The notes below the pieces were generated by a model, which saw only the letters and a list, made by a program, of their open reading frames with translations, ran no database searches and was not told the DNA's origin. 64,000 bases of DNA from positions 2,108,001 through 2,172,000 of the forward strand of contig JBAJFG010000347.1 of assembly GCA_037903475.1 (NCBI GenBank). The letters are read 5' to 3'. The stretch's first letter is position 1, and each line of letters opens with the position of its first letter. Of this stretch, positions 21,443-33,728 are shown one piece after another. Source of the stretch: Ancylostoma caninum (taxonomy: Eukaryota > Nematoda > Chromadorea > Rhabditida > Ancylostomatidae). The position numbers were made by a program, and so were the translations under genes.

Positions 21443-24400
21443 ATGGAAGTCACCGAGGTGGAAGTACATCGTCGTCCTCAGAACGTTGATGACGACGAGA
21501 ATCGTTCTGGTGACGAGTCGCCACCGATCGGAATCGGCAGTGGACAAATAAGCCAGAGAGGTGAGCATGAATTTACGGGGAGGGGGGGGGGGTAATTGTG
21601 GGTAATCCAGAAAATTATCCTTAATCTGGCCCATTGACTGAGTTTTCTTTGAATTTTTCGCTTTGAATTCAAATTATTCCCCCAAATTGAGTAACAGATA
21701 AGACCACCATGGCTGTTTGTTGTTTGGTTAACTGTGAACAAAGACCTGCACCAAATTCGTCGACCAGCTGGCGATGATATCACTTCGCGTACTTTCTCGC
21801 GGCCTTGGCGATGTTTGTTTGCAACAGTTGCCGTAAATAGGAGCTGCTGAACATTTCAACGCTATCTATCGTTATATTTCTATAGCCAGGTTGCAGGGGA
21901 GCCAGTGACATTCAATGTTGTACTAATAATATGATGGAAATGGGTAGTTTATAACAGTTTTTTCCCCTCAGAATTACTCCATGTCGGAAAGTAGGCCAAA
22001 TTTTGGAAATGCACCAATGCTAGAAGTTTATTTGCAACTGTTTGCAGGAGATTTATGTACGCTATTCAAGGTCTACCTGCTGTACTCACTGAAATCACCG
22101 CGAGTGTTGGATTTTCTTAGGGAAATGGAGGAAATAGTTGAAAAGACGGTTAGGCTACTGAGTAATTTACAAGAGTAGAAAGAAAGTTACTGCAAAACTA
22201 AGCTGAGACTGCAGTTCAAATTCATGTTCTGCTTCTTCTGTCTTTACACTCTGGATCACCGACGGAGACACAGATATCATAAGTTGGTTTTAAGCTTACA
22301 ATTAGCTAACAATAGCGTGCTTGTTCGGCGATAAATTACTGGTCAACTAATTCATGGAGATAAGAGTGAGGCATTGTTTCCAACCTGTCTGGTGATAAGG
22401 GTTATCACTGCTTTGTTAGTTTCGGGGATTACTGTTCCAAAAAAGGGTACACGATTACCGTGGTGATCTGGTCATCAAACTCTAGGTATTTCCCAGCTCA
22501 TGTTTGTGCTATGAAGGTGCTGAAAATGAAAAAAAAAGAATTATGTAGAATGAAGCTGAATATATTCTAAAGGATTTAAAGCAACTGAATGAGCGGGATT
22601 TCATGACGACCAAGCAACTTTTTTCTTTTCTAAGAGTTGCACTTGCTCTGGTCTTGTATACATAGTTCTACGAATCAATTTGAGGAACGCCTCAGCAAAT
22701 CCACAAACCATGCCTCAGTGTTCTGCTGACTGTAATTACCTCAATTTGAAAAAAAAAATGATCTACAAAATAAGAGAGCTGCTATGCTGCTGATGGACCA
22801 TTTGTGCGAAAGTTATCACACGTAAGAGTAAGGAGTTTCATTACTGTAGAACACCAATAATTAAGTGCTAACAGGGACTGCAGTGAGTACGCCGCAGTGT
22901 GGGACTTTTCCACGCACAGAAACTTTAAAAAATTCCTCTAAATTACAGAGATACCTCTCCCAAAGACATCGCTGGCGGGACCAGGTTTTTTTGCATTAAC
23001 GATTGATTTTGAGGCATTTTTTTCACGTATGTTTCATATGTAAATTTTTAGACTTCCGTAGCCCACTATGAATAGTGCGCATTCTAATCACGTATCACAT
23101 GATCTATTTATAGAATAGTATTGGAAAACAGCTGCTTAAAATGCGCGTATCAAAATAGAAATGTAGCTCGTATGTCTGCAAGAATTTCAATGAGTTTGAT
23201 CATTGAAAACTCTTCATGTGTCTGGAGGGGTCTTTCCAACGCTCGATCCAGCGGGCCTGCCTGTCGACGGTATCGTTTCTCTTTCCCACTCTTATCCTTT
23301 GCCTACATTTGAGAACTGTAGCATAGACTAGGTTCCTTGCCTGACGATAGGAAAAACCCCTCAACCATCTTTTCACGACCCCACCCTCTCCCCTCTGCTC
23401 CCGCATGTTTTCTCTTTACATTGAGCAGTTTCAAGGAAGAAGACACAAACGAAACACATTAAAAGCCCAAAATTAGAAATAAAACAACTTTGAAGTCGAT
23501 ATGCAACCTTTCTTATCCGATCGAACAACACAGCCAGCAAGAACGACCACGTCATGACGTGTCAAAAGAGGATTGATTGGCAGCGTATGCGAGAAATCGG
23601 TTTCAGCGCTGGCATTTGCGCGCCCACGAGTTCGATTCCCAGCGCCTCCAAGAAATTTTTGCACGGGTCGGAACCGCTTCACAATTTAGTGTGGAGTAGA
23701 GAGAGTGAAAAGATTTGAAAATGGAGGAGGGAAGCAAAATCGATCGATTACATATGCGAGAATTCGCCTGCAGAGCCCACCAAATTGTGGAAAACAAGGG
23801 TGATTTAGACCTCGTACTGAAGTTTTCTGACTCGAAATCAGCAAATGCTTTTTAGTCTATCCATAGAGGACGATCAGCTCTATCATTTACCAGAGTTTCA
23901 AATTTATAGCGCTTCATATGCTTTTGGGAGCTCGATGGGAAAACGAGCGAACTTCGTGGAGCCAGATTCTCAAACGGAAATTCTGTCATCTGAAACTCAT
24001 AGAAGAAAAGTTTTATAGAAGAAAAGTTTTTGTGATATCTGCTGATTGGTTCTTAGTGTCTTCCCAAACAGTTCACTCCATTTTCACCATCTGTTCAAAT
24101 TGCGAGTTTTTCACTTCTTTAACTTCCATGAAGAGTTTGCCTTTTGCCGAGATTTCACGACCTCCACGTAATGGAGCTCCAAGCATTCATCCTTAATCCC
24201 CATTATCGCGCTCCATTGCTTGTTCCTGCTTGTGTGAGTTAGATGGGAAATTTTGCTTCGTAGACCCGAAAATTTGAAAAATTTCCCATCGTGCTCCCAA
24301 AAAATATGAAGTTCTAGAAAATTGAATAGAAAATTGAAGCTCTGGCAAAAGATAGAGCTGATTGTCCTCTACGGATGGACTGAAAAGCATTAGCTGATTT

Positions 24401-26763
24401 CGAGTCATAGAACTGCAGCACGAGGTCTAAGTCACGCAACTTTTCCACGTTCTGACGGACCCTGCAGGCGAATTCTCGCATGTACAGTCGATCGATCTCG
24501 TTACCTACACTTCATTTTTTCAACATTTCCACCCTCTTTACTCCACACTTGATTCTGAAGTGATTCCGACAGGTACAAAAGTCTATTGAAGGCGCCGGGA
24601 ATCGAACCAATGGGTGCGCTGAAGTCGACTTCTCGCGTGCGCACCCAACCAGTCGTGTTTTAACACGTAATGACATAGTGGTTCATGCTTGCAAGTGCGG
24701 TCCCTCATTTGTCATAATGTCATGGAACAATCATGAAATTACATTCAATGACCAAGCCACTCCTCTACTTACCCCATCCCCACCTCCCCAATACGACCCC
24801 CCCCCCCCTCCACTTCCCGGCCCCCTCCCATACGACCCCCTCATTTGAAATTCCCATCGAATGCTTGACCCTGCTCCCAGAAGAAAATTCGAAATCGAAT
24901 CGAACGAAAACAGTGATTCGATAATTTTTGAAGTCTCCAAGATATCATTGATAGGGGATGCATTTGCACGAGAACTCCCTAGAGGCTTTGGATTGCTAGG
25001 ATAGAGGAATATACCAGTAATTTGTGTCAAGATATTGATTTGATCAATACTTCTAACATCTGCCACACCGCGGTTGGGTGCTACGGTCTGCTGGAGTCTA
25101 AATGAAAACTGTTCCCACGCACTGTAGCAATTGTTTCCTGCAGAAATAACAAGCAATTTGCAGAAGAACATTAATTTTCGCGATATTTTCCAAGTCTTCT
25201 CAAACTCAGCTCCATCAGAAATTGTAGTTTTACCACTAGCATGTCAGTCCTTCTCAGATTCGTCCCTGCAGTTCTGTCCACAAAGGTAATGTGTAATTAG
25301 CACAGAAACTCCTACTTTGAGAATTTCGCCCACTTTTTCAAGGAGAGTTGGTGCACTGGCACAGAAATGATCCCTACGCTTTTCATTAACATAGATTTTA
25401 CGCATCAATATGGAATGGTTCTGAAAAATGGCTGCCATTTTTTCTTTGTGTGTTGGATAAACAAGGGCTGATGATTTAACACTATTCCCAACAACAACAA
25501 GTATTCAAATACTCCGGTAATTCAAGGGGAAATTCCGCGGAACCTTTGGAAAAGAGAGTGTTGTCATTCTTCAGCGAGATGACTTTTATAGAGCAATCAA
25601 ATGCCTTCACAAAAAATGAGAAAAAAGAATGACAATTCGAAAACTCTGAAAAATCCCTTATCTCATAGTCCATGCAGAAGTCGAGGCATGTGACTGGAAA
25701 ATACTGAATAAAACGTCAAGAAAAAAAAGAAACCGGTAGCATCTTAATAGCATTTACCTAGTGTACTGGTTGGTATTCCAAGTATTCCAGCACTGCTCGA
25801 CATCCAGGTTCGATTCTCGAACGAGGCAGCAAATGTTAAGATGCCGCAGAGCTAGAATTCGTCCACTTTTTCATCATATGTACGTATGTACATCCAAAAA
25901 TGTTCTTGAATCATTAAAAACCGTCGAAAACTGATTTCCTACTGCTTTTGCTAGGAACACGAACTGAAGAGTGTCTTAGCACTTGGCTCCACTCCCTCCT
26001 TACTTAGACCTTGCCCATGAGGTAACTGAGTAGGGGAACATTATATTGTTTCTGATAATATATTTACATTCCAGAATCCAGCGTGAATCCGCTCGCTCCG
26101 AAAACGGCTACGCCAAGTCCCCAACGTGGTAGTGATGACAATATTGGTTTGTTTGTTCTGCTTTCATTTTTCCTACTATGTGCTACTTTTTCTTCATAAT
26201 AAGAAATGCACATCTCTGCACTCCTTTATAGCAAAACCAGTTTATTTATTCTTTTAAGCGCAGTTTAAAATGTCGATGAGTTTGAATAATTATGATTAGT
26301 GCAATAGTTGAACAGTAGCCTTTTGAAGCTTTGGAAAGATGGAAAGAAAAAGAAAAGTCCTTAGATATATTTGTGATAAACTCTATGTAATTACTACTGT
26401 TCATTCGTGCGCTTTTTTTCTGCTTCCTTATTCCAATCAGCGACATACTTAGAACTTAAAGTTCTGTGCGCTAGTTTATCAGCCCTCTGTCAACCAGTTC
26501 TCTATGCTGTCGCTTTTTTTCCTAGATTTCTCGGTTCCTACTTGTTGCATTAATTTCAAAAAATCTACCCGCATAATAACTACGTATGTCATAACCTTAT
26601 CAAGTTTAACCATTGAGTAAGGATATTCACATATTGCTAAGTAATTTCTTCTTAGGAGGTGGTCATGTGAATCCTGTATCTGTGGATGATGAAGAGCCTG
26701 AACAACAGCCAAGGAGCTCAGCGCCAGTTACGAGAAGTCAGTGCGAAATTGAAATCGAACCTG
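21443..26763 (+). CDS. N-terminal part of an unrecognised acidic, probably disordered protein; three exons
   Basis: Exon 1, 21443-21560, starts at ATG (MEVTEVEVHRRPQ, then an acidic DDDENRSGDES stretch). Exon 2, 26075-26146 (SSVNPLAPKTATPSPQRGSD). Exon 3, 26656-26763 (HVNPVSVDDEEPEQQPRSS, ending CEIEIEP). Each donor leaves one base of a codon and each acceptor supplies two, so all three join in phase 1; exons 2 and 3 are 72 and 108 bases and could be skipped without a frame change. Donors are GTGAGC, GTTTGT and GTACGT; acceptors are CCAG and CTTAG. The protein is rich in D, E, P, S, Q and R with no folded domain, as in N-terminal tails of signalling or scaffold proteins. The gene continues beyond 26763, and its body was not found in the window. 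Introns exceed 4 kb and hold many repeats. Confidence 0.55.
21561..26074. other. First intron of the acidic-protein gene
   Basis: It contains an 11-base G tract just after exon 1 (21582-21592) and a tandem ATAGAAGAAAAGTTTT duplication near 24000. It also holds an inverted pair of tRNA-derived repeats (23549-24679) and a 12-base C tract (24797-24808). No extra exon is supported. Confidence 0.45.
23549..24679. repeat. Inverted pair of tRNA-derived SINE-like repeats
   Basis: The plus-strand arm 23549-23943 and the minus-strand arm 24679-24281 are homologous over about 395 bp, separated by about 335 bp. Both carry a tRNA-like start with a polymerase III B box: GAGTTCGATTCCC at 23628-23640, and GGTTCGATTCCC as the complement of 24597-24608. 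A conserved body follows (CATGCGAGAATTCGCCTGCA on the minus arm). Divergence is visible at roughly one base in six, so the two insertions are old or came from different subfamilies. A transcript through the locus could form a long hairpin. Confidence 0.7.
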
Positions 26764-26807
26764 GTACGTTCATGACTACGAATGGCTAAGAGTTCCATAT
26801 GCTGCGA

Positions 26808-26996
26808 GTATACTCCTCGAGGAGTATAGCACCTAGCATCGCCAAAGGTTGGCGACTTCATTTTTGATATATATTGATTGTGGGCGGATCGCGATGGTCA
26901 GTCGCCAACTTCGGGCCGCCCACAATCGATGCGTATTAAAAATGAAGTCGCGACGGCGACGGCGATGCTAGGTGCTACACTCCTCAAGAAGTATAC
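26808..26996. repeat. 189-bp hairpin MITE inside the intron after exon 3
   Basis: It runs from GTATACTCC to the complementary GTATAC. Arms share GTAGCACCTAGCATCGCC, CGACTTCATTTTT and GATTGTGGGCGG with few mismatches, so nearly the whole element folds back. It begins 45 bases after the exon 3 donor. Confidence 0.85.
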
Positions 26997-27376
26997 CGGC
27001 AGCCATAGAAAGAGTTCTGTGCCAAGAAAGATTATGAGCAGTATTCAAAATGATTGTATTCAGAGGGATTTTAACTTTGCATGTTGCGTTAGATAACAAA
27101 CAAGGATTAGCCAGAGCAAGCTTTCATGGCAGTAGTCGTTGGGTGCACATTGTCTTTCAGCTAACCATTGCCAGAAAACGCGGCATTTTCAATGGAGCTC
27201 CAAGCTACTCCTGCGTGATAGAATTTTATTTAAAAATCCTTTGAAATTCGACAGCCGGCTACAACGAGGAAGTTTCCACAACTCGACAGTATCCGAGTGG
27301 AGTTCTTACATAGACTAATCCACGTAATAAACACCGTATTTGTTCAGCTTTCCAGTAAACCTGAATTCATTTGGCG

Positions 27377-27423
27377 ATACAGTAAGGTAAAAGGGCGTTG
27401 CTTGCCCTTTTACCTTACTGTAT
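27377..27423. repeat. Perfect 20-bp-arm hairpin
   Basis: The left arm 27377-27396 (ATACAGTAAGGTAAAAGGGC), seven-base loop, and right arm 27404-27423 are an exact reverse complement. Perfect pairing with a short loop is more like a MITE core than a microRNA precursor. Confidence 0.9.
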
Positions 27424-30400
27424 ACTTTAGCAAACATCACTCTGTCCACCTCCAGCATTTGGGCAGCATCGTATTTTAATGCAAATGGCTCCAGTTCCTG
27501 TATTTCAACACAAATAGCTCCAGTTTCTCTTTTTTTTAAGATTGAAGTCGAACAGTTTCATCAAATGTTGTTTGAATTTTGCCAAAGGTGGAAACAACCT
27601 TCACCGAACTGTTTCCAAAATACATAGCGAGGCCGGAAAAGTGAATTCTGCCTCATTTTATTGCATTCGTGGTTTGACCTAGGTTGCACATTCATAATGT
27701 TTCACAAGCGAAAGCTCCTAGAGGGTATTTCTTGTTTTTGGCTGTCTTTTCTTTCCATACAGGTAAAAACTCCATAATGCTCTTCACATTTATCTTCATA
27801 CAGAAAAATTCCGAGTCTGAAATTTGGAAAGGGGTCCTCTACGGCCTGTCTACGAGTTACGCATCTATAGTACCACAACTCTTCTCGCGACTGAAAAATT
27901 CTTTCACCATTCGCTTGGAGAGTTAACTGTTAATTATATATTTATATATTCATTAAATAAGATATAACTTATACAATCGTACTACACGAACCAAGCAATT
28001 CAACCAATGAAACAAAAAAAAACTCTTGAACAACAAAGGCATTAAAGAAATCTTACTAAAACATAGAAGCACATACGACATCATGGACTGAGACATTCAT
28101 TAAGGAGTTTTTTGAAGGTGTTCAAGTCAATCGGAATTTGATGATTGTTGTCAACTACATATCAACTACATACCAGCCAATTTTTTCCATGAAAAAATGA
28201 CAAGTGTCACACTAATTTTTCTTGTCGAACGGCAAACTTTGTCAGTTCTAGGAAAAACCGATCCGAAAGCACTAATTTGCAGAACTGCAGGGCTGCAGGA
28301 TCCAGAAGTAGTTCTATATCTTAGCCTGATAGCAGGATATATTATAGAATACTTATAAATTCGAGCTGTTCTGTTATGAAGCGTTGTTCCACTTGCCTAG
28401 CTATCCCTATGTTGAACGTCAACGGATTCGAGGTTGCCATGGTAGCCACCGTACTGTCTTCACCTATTACCCCCATTACCGTACCTGTATTTTTCAGGAA
28501 AAGCTACAGATGTTGAGTGGGGTGGGGAAAATTCACATTTCGCACGTACGAATACCTTTCAGACCTTTGCTTGCTTTATTTGAATATTTTCTGTTAAATT
28601 TTAATTCAATTCAAACTTCTGGGAGCGAATTCTTGCACTGAATTCTGAACTTCGCTACTATCTCACCTTACCAAGGAGATATTCTGTTCTCAGTTGTGGC
28701 GATGGCAACGTTGGCGATAAAATCGCTTCCGACGATCGCGCCCGCAGATATTCTTTTCCGGTGCTTCATATAATCCTTGTCGACCCAAATCGAACACCAT
28801 TCCAAATCGAGTACTATTTTTCTAGGTTTCCAATTTTGTTCCATGTGTGTCCGCCCTGTTCCATGCAAGCGAGGGTCGCACAGGTTTCCCTAAATTTCCC
28901 GGCCGTTCCACCCAGCCAATATCTCATCAAGAAATTAATTCCACGCTGAAGCATGCAACATTGCTTTCGAGGGCCGGCTGGATTCTGGCGCCTCATTACC
29001 AGTAGCTTCAGCGGTGACTGCGGTCTCCTCCAAGGGTGTGCTTCTCGTGGTGTCTGTTTCTTTGTGTCTCGCACATGGCAGTGGTGTTTCGAGGCGTATG
29101 GCGGCTTGCCAAGAAATTTGCGTGTGCGCCCATGCCCGCGGACCCATATTGCTTCGTACGAAATTGAACTAGGCGTGAAGGGTGGTGGGGTTTTCTGGGG
29201 TTTTCAAACTTGTACTCTCCATTTACATTTCGGATTCGTTTTGTAGATGCTTCTACTGGTTCTAAGACCTCATGAAATTCGATTTTTCGATTTTTCTGGA
29301 ACAAAGACCCTTATGATGCTTTGGCTTCCCTATGGATCACATTCGCTCCAGGTTCTCTTTATTCCTGAACCGGTCCGCTGTCTGAATTCTGTTTGCTCCT
29401 TCTTCGTTGATCCTACTCGAATGCCGTCCTGGTAAATGAAGGATCTAAGTTTCTTACGAGTAAATTTTGAAAAGCATGAAAAATTTTCTCTATCTCTAGC
29501 ACCTCATATTTGCGATTACTTCTCAACGGAGTCTTTTCGGAGAGTGTTGAAACTGCGACCTGCGATCCTTGTTTATAGGTGGGAGGCTTACTTTTTTTAA
29601 AAACCCCTTCACCCTCTTGCAGCTGTACCCAGAAGAATTCCATTGTTTCCGTAGAGTATCCTCGAATGTAGGGAACTTCTCGAAACTCCACTTATTTGCT
29701 GTTAAATTTTGCTCTATATGAACTAAGTAGAGCTACTGCATCTCCGAATTCAAGACTCTCGTTCAAATTTCGGGGTAAACTGCTGGTATCTACTAGAATC
29801 CTGGGCATAATCTGCTGATTACCCTGCTGCTCTCCTCATACTTTCTTCTGGAATTCAGATGGAGACAGCCGGCGTAGATGTATTGGACAGCAAGTGTAGA
29901 AATACCGCAAGAATAATATCTTTTCTGTAAGATAGTGTCCTGGATCCTTGGCTTCCTATACTTGGGATTTTAATATATTCTCTACATCTATTAAATCTTC
30001 TATTTCTCACTAAACTGCCCTATTATCCTTTCTCACGTCTCCATTAAGCCACGTGTGGAAAGAAATTTGCATTTAACTATTCTTGTTTACTGTTTGTTAC
30101 GATGCGTGGGATATTGGCAAATGATTCTTTTTTAGATATGCTCTAGCTTCCTATGATGTAATGGTGTGCATCTCCTCCATCATCATATCTTATCTTCTGC
30201 ATCGTTCTTTTTGCCACAACTAGCGGAATATACGTCATCGTCGTTTTCTCGTTCATTCCATTTCTTCTCTTGGTCTCGCACATTTCGCTCGGGCTCTCAT
30301 TCACATCTGTCTGCTTTGTCATTGAGATGCGTTTTGTTTTTGACATACATATTTGCCCAAGAGATGATCGAAGATCCTCATACCTGATTTCTGTTCCTTT

Positions 30401-33120
30401 GCCTTTAAGTATGCAAAAAAAAAACAACGACCTCTCTCGGAGATCTTTCATTGTTTCGTTGTCCCTCTTCTAAATTTGTTTTTGTGTTCCACTCATGCCT
30501 GAGTTATTCTTGCTTGGGTCGGTTACTTTTTTCTATTAAGAAGGCCACTATTGGCGCAAGCATAATCTTCATGGGTTTAATAAATTTATAAGTGTTCCAT
30601 GTTGCAGTAGTACATAGGACATTTCAATGCATAGGCAACCAAATTCTTGAATAAAAGAGGGAAAAATTCAGGAAATGTCGATTTTTTCAGACAATAACCA
30701 CTGATGCAAAGATGAAAACCAAAGAATCATGAAACATCTTAATTTTGGGGCCAAAATAGGATCTCGTTGGTGTGTACAGCGCTGAGAAAATTCCCGAAAT
30801 CTTCAGTCATCCCCCCTCGGTTTGTGCTCTACATATGTAACTGGTAGCGAGAAAAATCACCTGATCTGAGAATTTGGCCATTTTTCCTCCACATTCTTTC
30901 TTTATCCAGACTATCTGAGTATTGCGCTCTCTATCACACCTCCCCTACACCTTCCGATCAATCGCCTATTTTTAGATCTCATATTTATTTATTTATTTAT
31001 TTTTCTATGTAATCATCACAAATGATGAACTGTTATGAGGGACAACAAATAAGTGAGTGACTCAACAAAAATTGACTAACACAAATCGCATCAGGTTGAT
31101 TATGGGTGCACCATCTTGAATGCTAGGTTGGAGTACATCTCTTCAAGCAGGAGTAAGCATTTATCATAAAATCTGACGAGAAAATTTCCGTCTTCTTCGA
31201 AAAAATTATGGGCCTCTTTTTTGTCCTAATCAGGAGTGGAAATTCTAAGCCTACCTCAGAATGGACTTTGCTCGTGTTTCCCTGCTAAATCAATACTTTA
31301 TTTTCGAAAATATTGGCAATTTTTGGACTTCCAGTACCTCACAGCACTCAGCAAGCTACTATACACATTCCCCTTTCCTAGGACAACTCCCACAAATCGT
31401 AACACTTATCGATCCCCATTTGCCCGTCGCACTCTCCAAAATTGCCTTCCTTCAGCGTTTTCATCATCATCGATACGAGTGGGGCGGCTCCGTCGACAAT
31501 TATTCTGCACACGAAGCCAGTGCCCACAGCGCAGAGTCAAATAGTGCATGTTTTTCTGACAGTGGCTTAGTTATGCGGACGAGTTTCCACTTGATTAATG
31601 CGATGGCGGTGGGCTGCGGAAGTGCAGCCAGCTACCGTGACACGCCGTAAAAGGCTCCCATGGACGTAAAAAAAGAAGTTTTTCCACTGATAGAGAGGCT
31701 CTATGTGCGCAAAAAACGCGAAGCTCAGGAAGGCCTCCATTTAGCGTGAGCGTACTTCTAAGGTTTTAGGTTTCGTGCTTCTACGTGTAGACGTTTAGGC
31801 CTTTCTTGCATCCATCAGCGATCGGGTGCTTTGTGGAACTTCTTAGGATTTCCAAGAAGAGAATCTTTCCAATCTCCTCGTGAAAAGATCCTAGAAAATT
31901 GTTGGAAGTAGTTCATCAAGTAAGTTCCAATAAGCTCTAATCACAGAGATTGAAATAACATCTCATGCAAAGACGTGTGTATTTTAACGAACTTCCAAAC
32001 TTCCACACTCTCAGAATATGTACTTTCATAGGTATTTCGCTCCTGAATTCCTCTATCCTGTAATACCTGTGCAAATCCCGTGAATCTGATGAATTTATAT
32101 ACATATTTCTTCCAACGGATTGCACAAAAATGGTGGATTTTTTATGCGTCTATCATACCGTGCTATCGTACAAGTTCCTCATTTTGATGAATTCGTTGGG
32201 ATTCCCTACTTGGCTTTCTTACATATTTTATGAAGCAATTTTGTGGAGAATCGAATATTATTTTGCCTAGAAGATACTCTTTTCGTGGCTTTGCCAGTTC
32301 CTCTTGTGCTCTGCTCCCAAGCAGTGAAAAGTTGCTCAGTTCTAGTGCTTCTAGTGCACTGATGCTTCTTCTGGTATCTTGAAGTCTATTGTGGGAGGGC
32401 GTGTGGACGTGAGCGCAGAGTCCAGCCTAATGATGAATGTGTGGGCCCGGATGTTGACTTTGAACATTTGCAGCTGCGAAACGAAATTACCACAGTTTAC
32501 TTGTTGACTTTCTGTTCTGCCGTAGCAATTTGGCAGGATTCCCGGAGAGACTTGTAAGCTCATTGTCAGAGCAATGGTGGGCTGTAGAAAAGGTATTTTG
32601 ACCAAGTAACCGCTGATCTTACAATTTTACCAAATTCTACTCTCTATTTTCGGATAAATTGCGCCTATAACCATGCCAAGCTCCTCTTAGTCCTCTCTGA
32701 AGAACGGCTAAGTTTCTATGATCGGAGTTGAAGGCCATCATTGTCTTATAAAATCAGACACAGCGTAAGTGGGGTAGTTTGCAAACTGAGCTCCGTTTCT
32801 CAAAGCGCTCGATTTCCTCCTTTTGAATTCTGCTATTCTGCGAATGTTCTACCTTCTTACAGAGTACATAATTATGTGAAATGTCAAATTAATTGCCTCT
32901 TCTCAGTAATGTGGCACAAATCGCAGCGCTTTAAAGTGCTTTCCCAGGACACTTCCTCTGGATTTCTAGTCTGCTTATCGTTATTCTCGGAATTCTCCAT
33001 ATGATGCCTCATTAATATTCTAATTTTAAAAAGTGCAAGCTGTGCGTGTTGCAGTCGTGAGTGTAGTCACCCGACTCATGCGGCTTCGTCAGAGAACCTC
33101 CTGGTTTTCGTTAAAGGTTT

Positions 33121-33158
33121 CCTTCGCATCTCTTAACATCCTTCGCATCTCTTAACAC
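33121..33158. repeat. Tandem duplication, 2 x 19 bp
   Basis: Units CCTTCGCATCTCTTAACAT and CCTTCGCATCTCTTAACAC are adjacent. Confidence 0.9.
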
Positions 33159-33691
33159 TTGTATTTATTATATTATTGTAAAGTTAGTATATATACATTA
33201 TATATAATTAAAGTAGTACTCAATTTTTCACTCAAAGGTAGTGTCTCATCTTAGGATGGTGTCTGATCGTTTCTTGATACGGAAAGAATCATAGGGAGAC
33301 GCTGATTAAGATGGTAGACATGATTTCTGTCAAAATCAGACTACAATAACAGAAAAATATACGGTTTTCACCCCCCCCCCCCTCTCCCTTCCCTCTTCTG
33401 TGGATAGTCCCGGACAATACATCTACCACATCTGAGTGCTAGTTGCCAGTAATCCATATCTTCAGCTGCACGGCTCTGTAACAGATGCCTCAGTAGACTT
33501 TCTTACCGGTTTTACCGGCCAAATGACCCTGTTCGCATAAGACTTTCCAAAAAAATGATTCATCTGTTTAATTTATTCCTATTTGGTAATATATTTTATA
33601 TTACTTTCTACTTGATCTTCCAGTGCTTTACCGGTGGGATACTTCTTTATCCATGGATTCTATAGATGATCTTGGAAGAATTTGCAATATT

Positions 33692-33728
33692 CCCCCCCCA
33701 CCCTTCCCCCCCCCCCCCCCCCCCCCCC
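33692..33728. repeat. Long C tract
   Basis: Eight C, a short interruption, then 23 consecutive C at 33706-33728. It is the longest homopolymer of C or G seen in the window. Confidence 0.9.

Noticed and set aside
31261..31650. A 129-residue plus-strand gene
   Set aside because: It has no acceptor, donor, domain or second supporting signal; chance frames of this size occur in the window.
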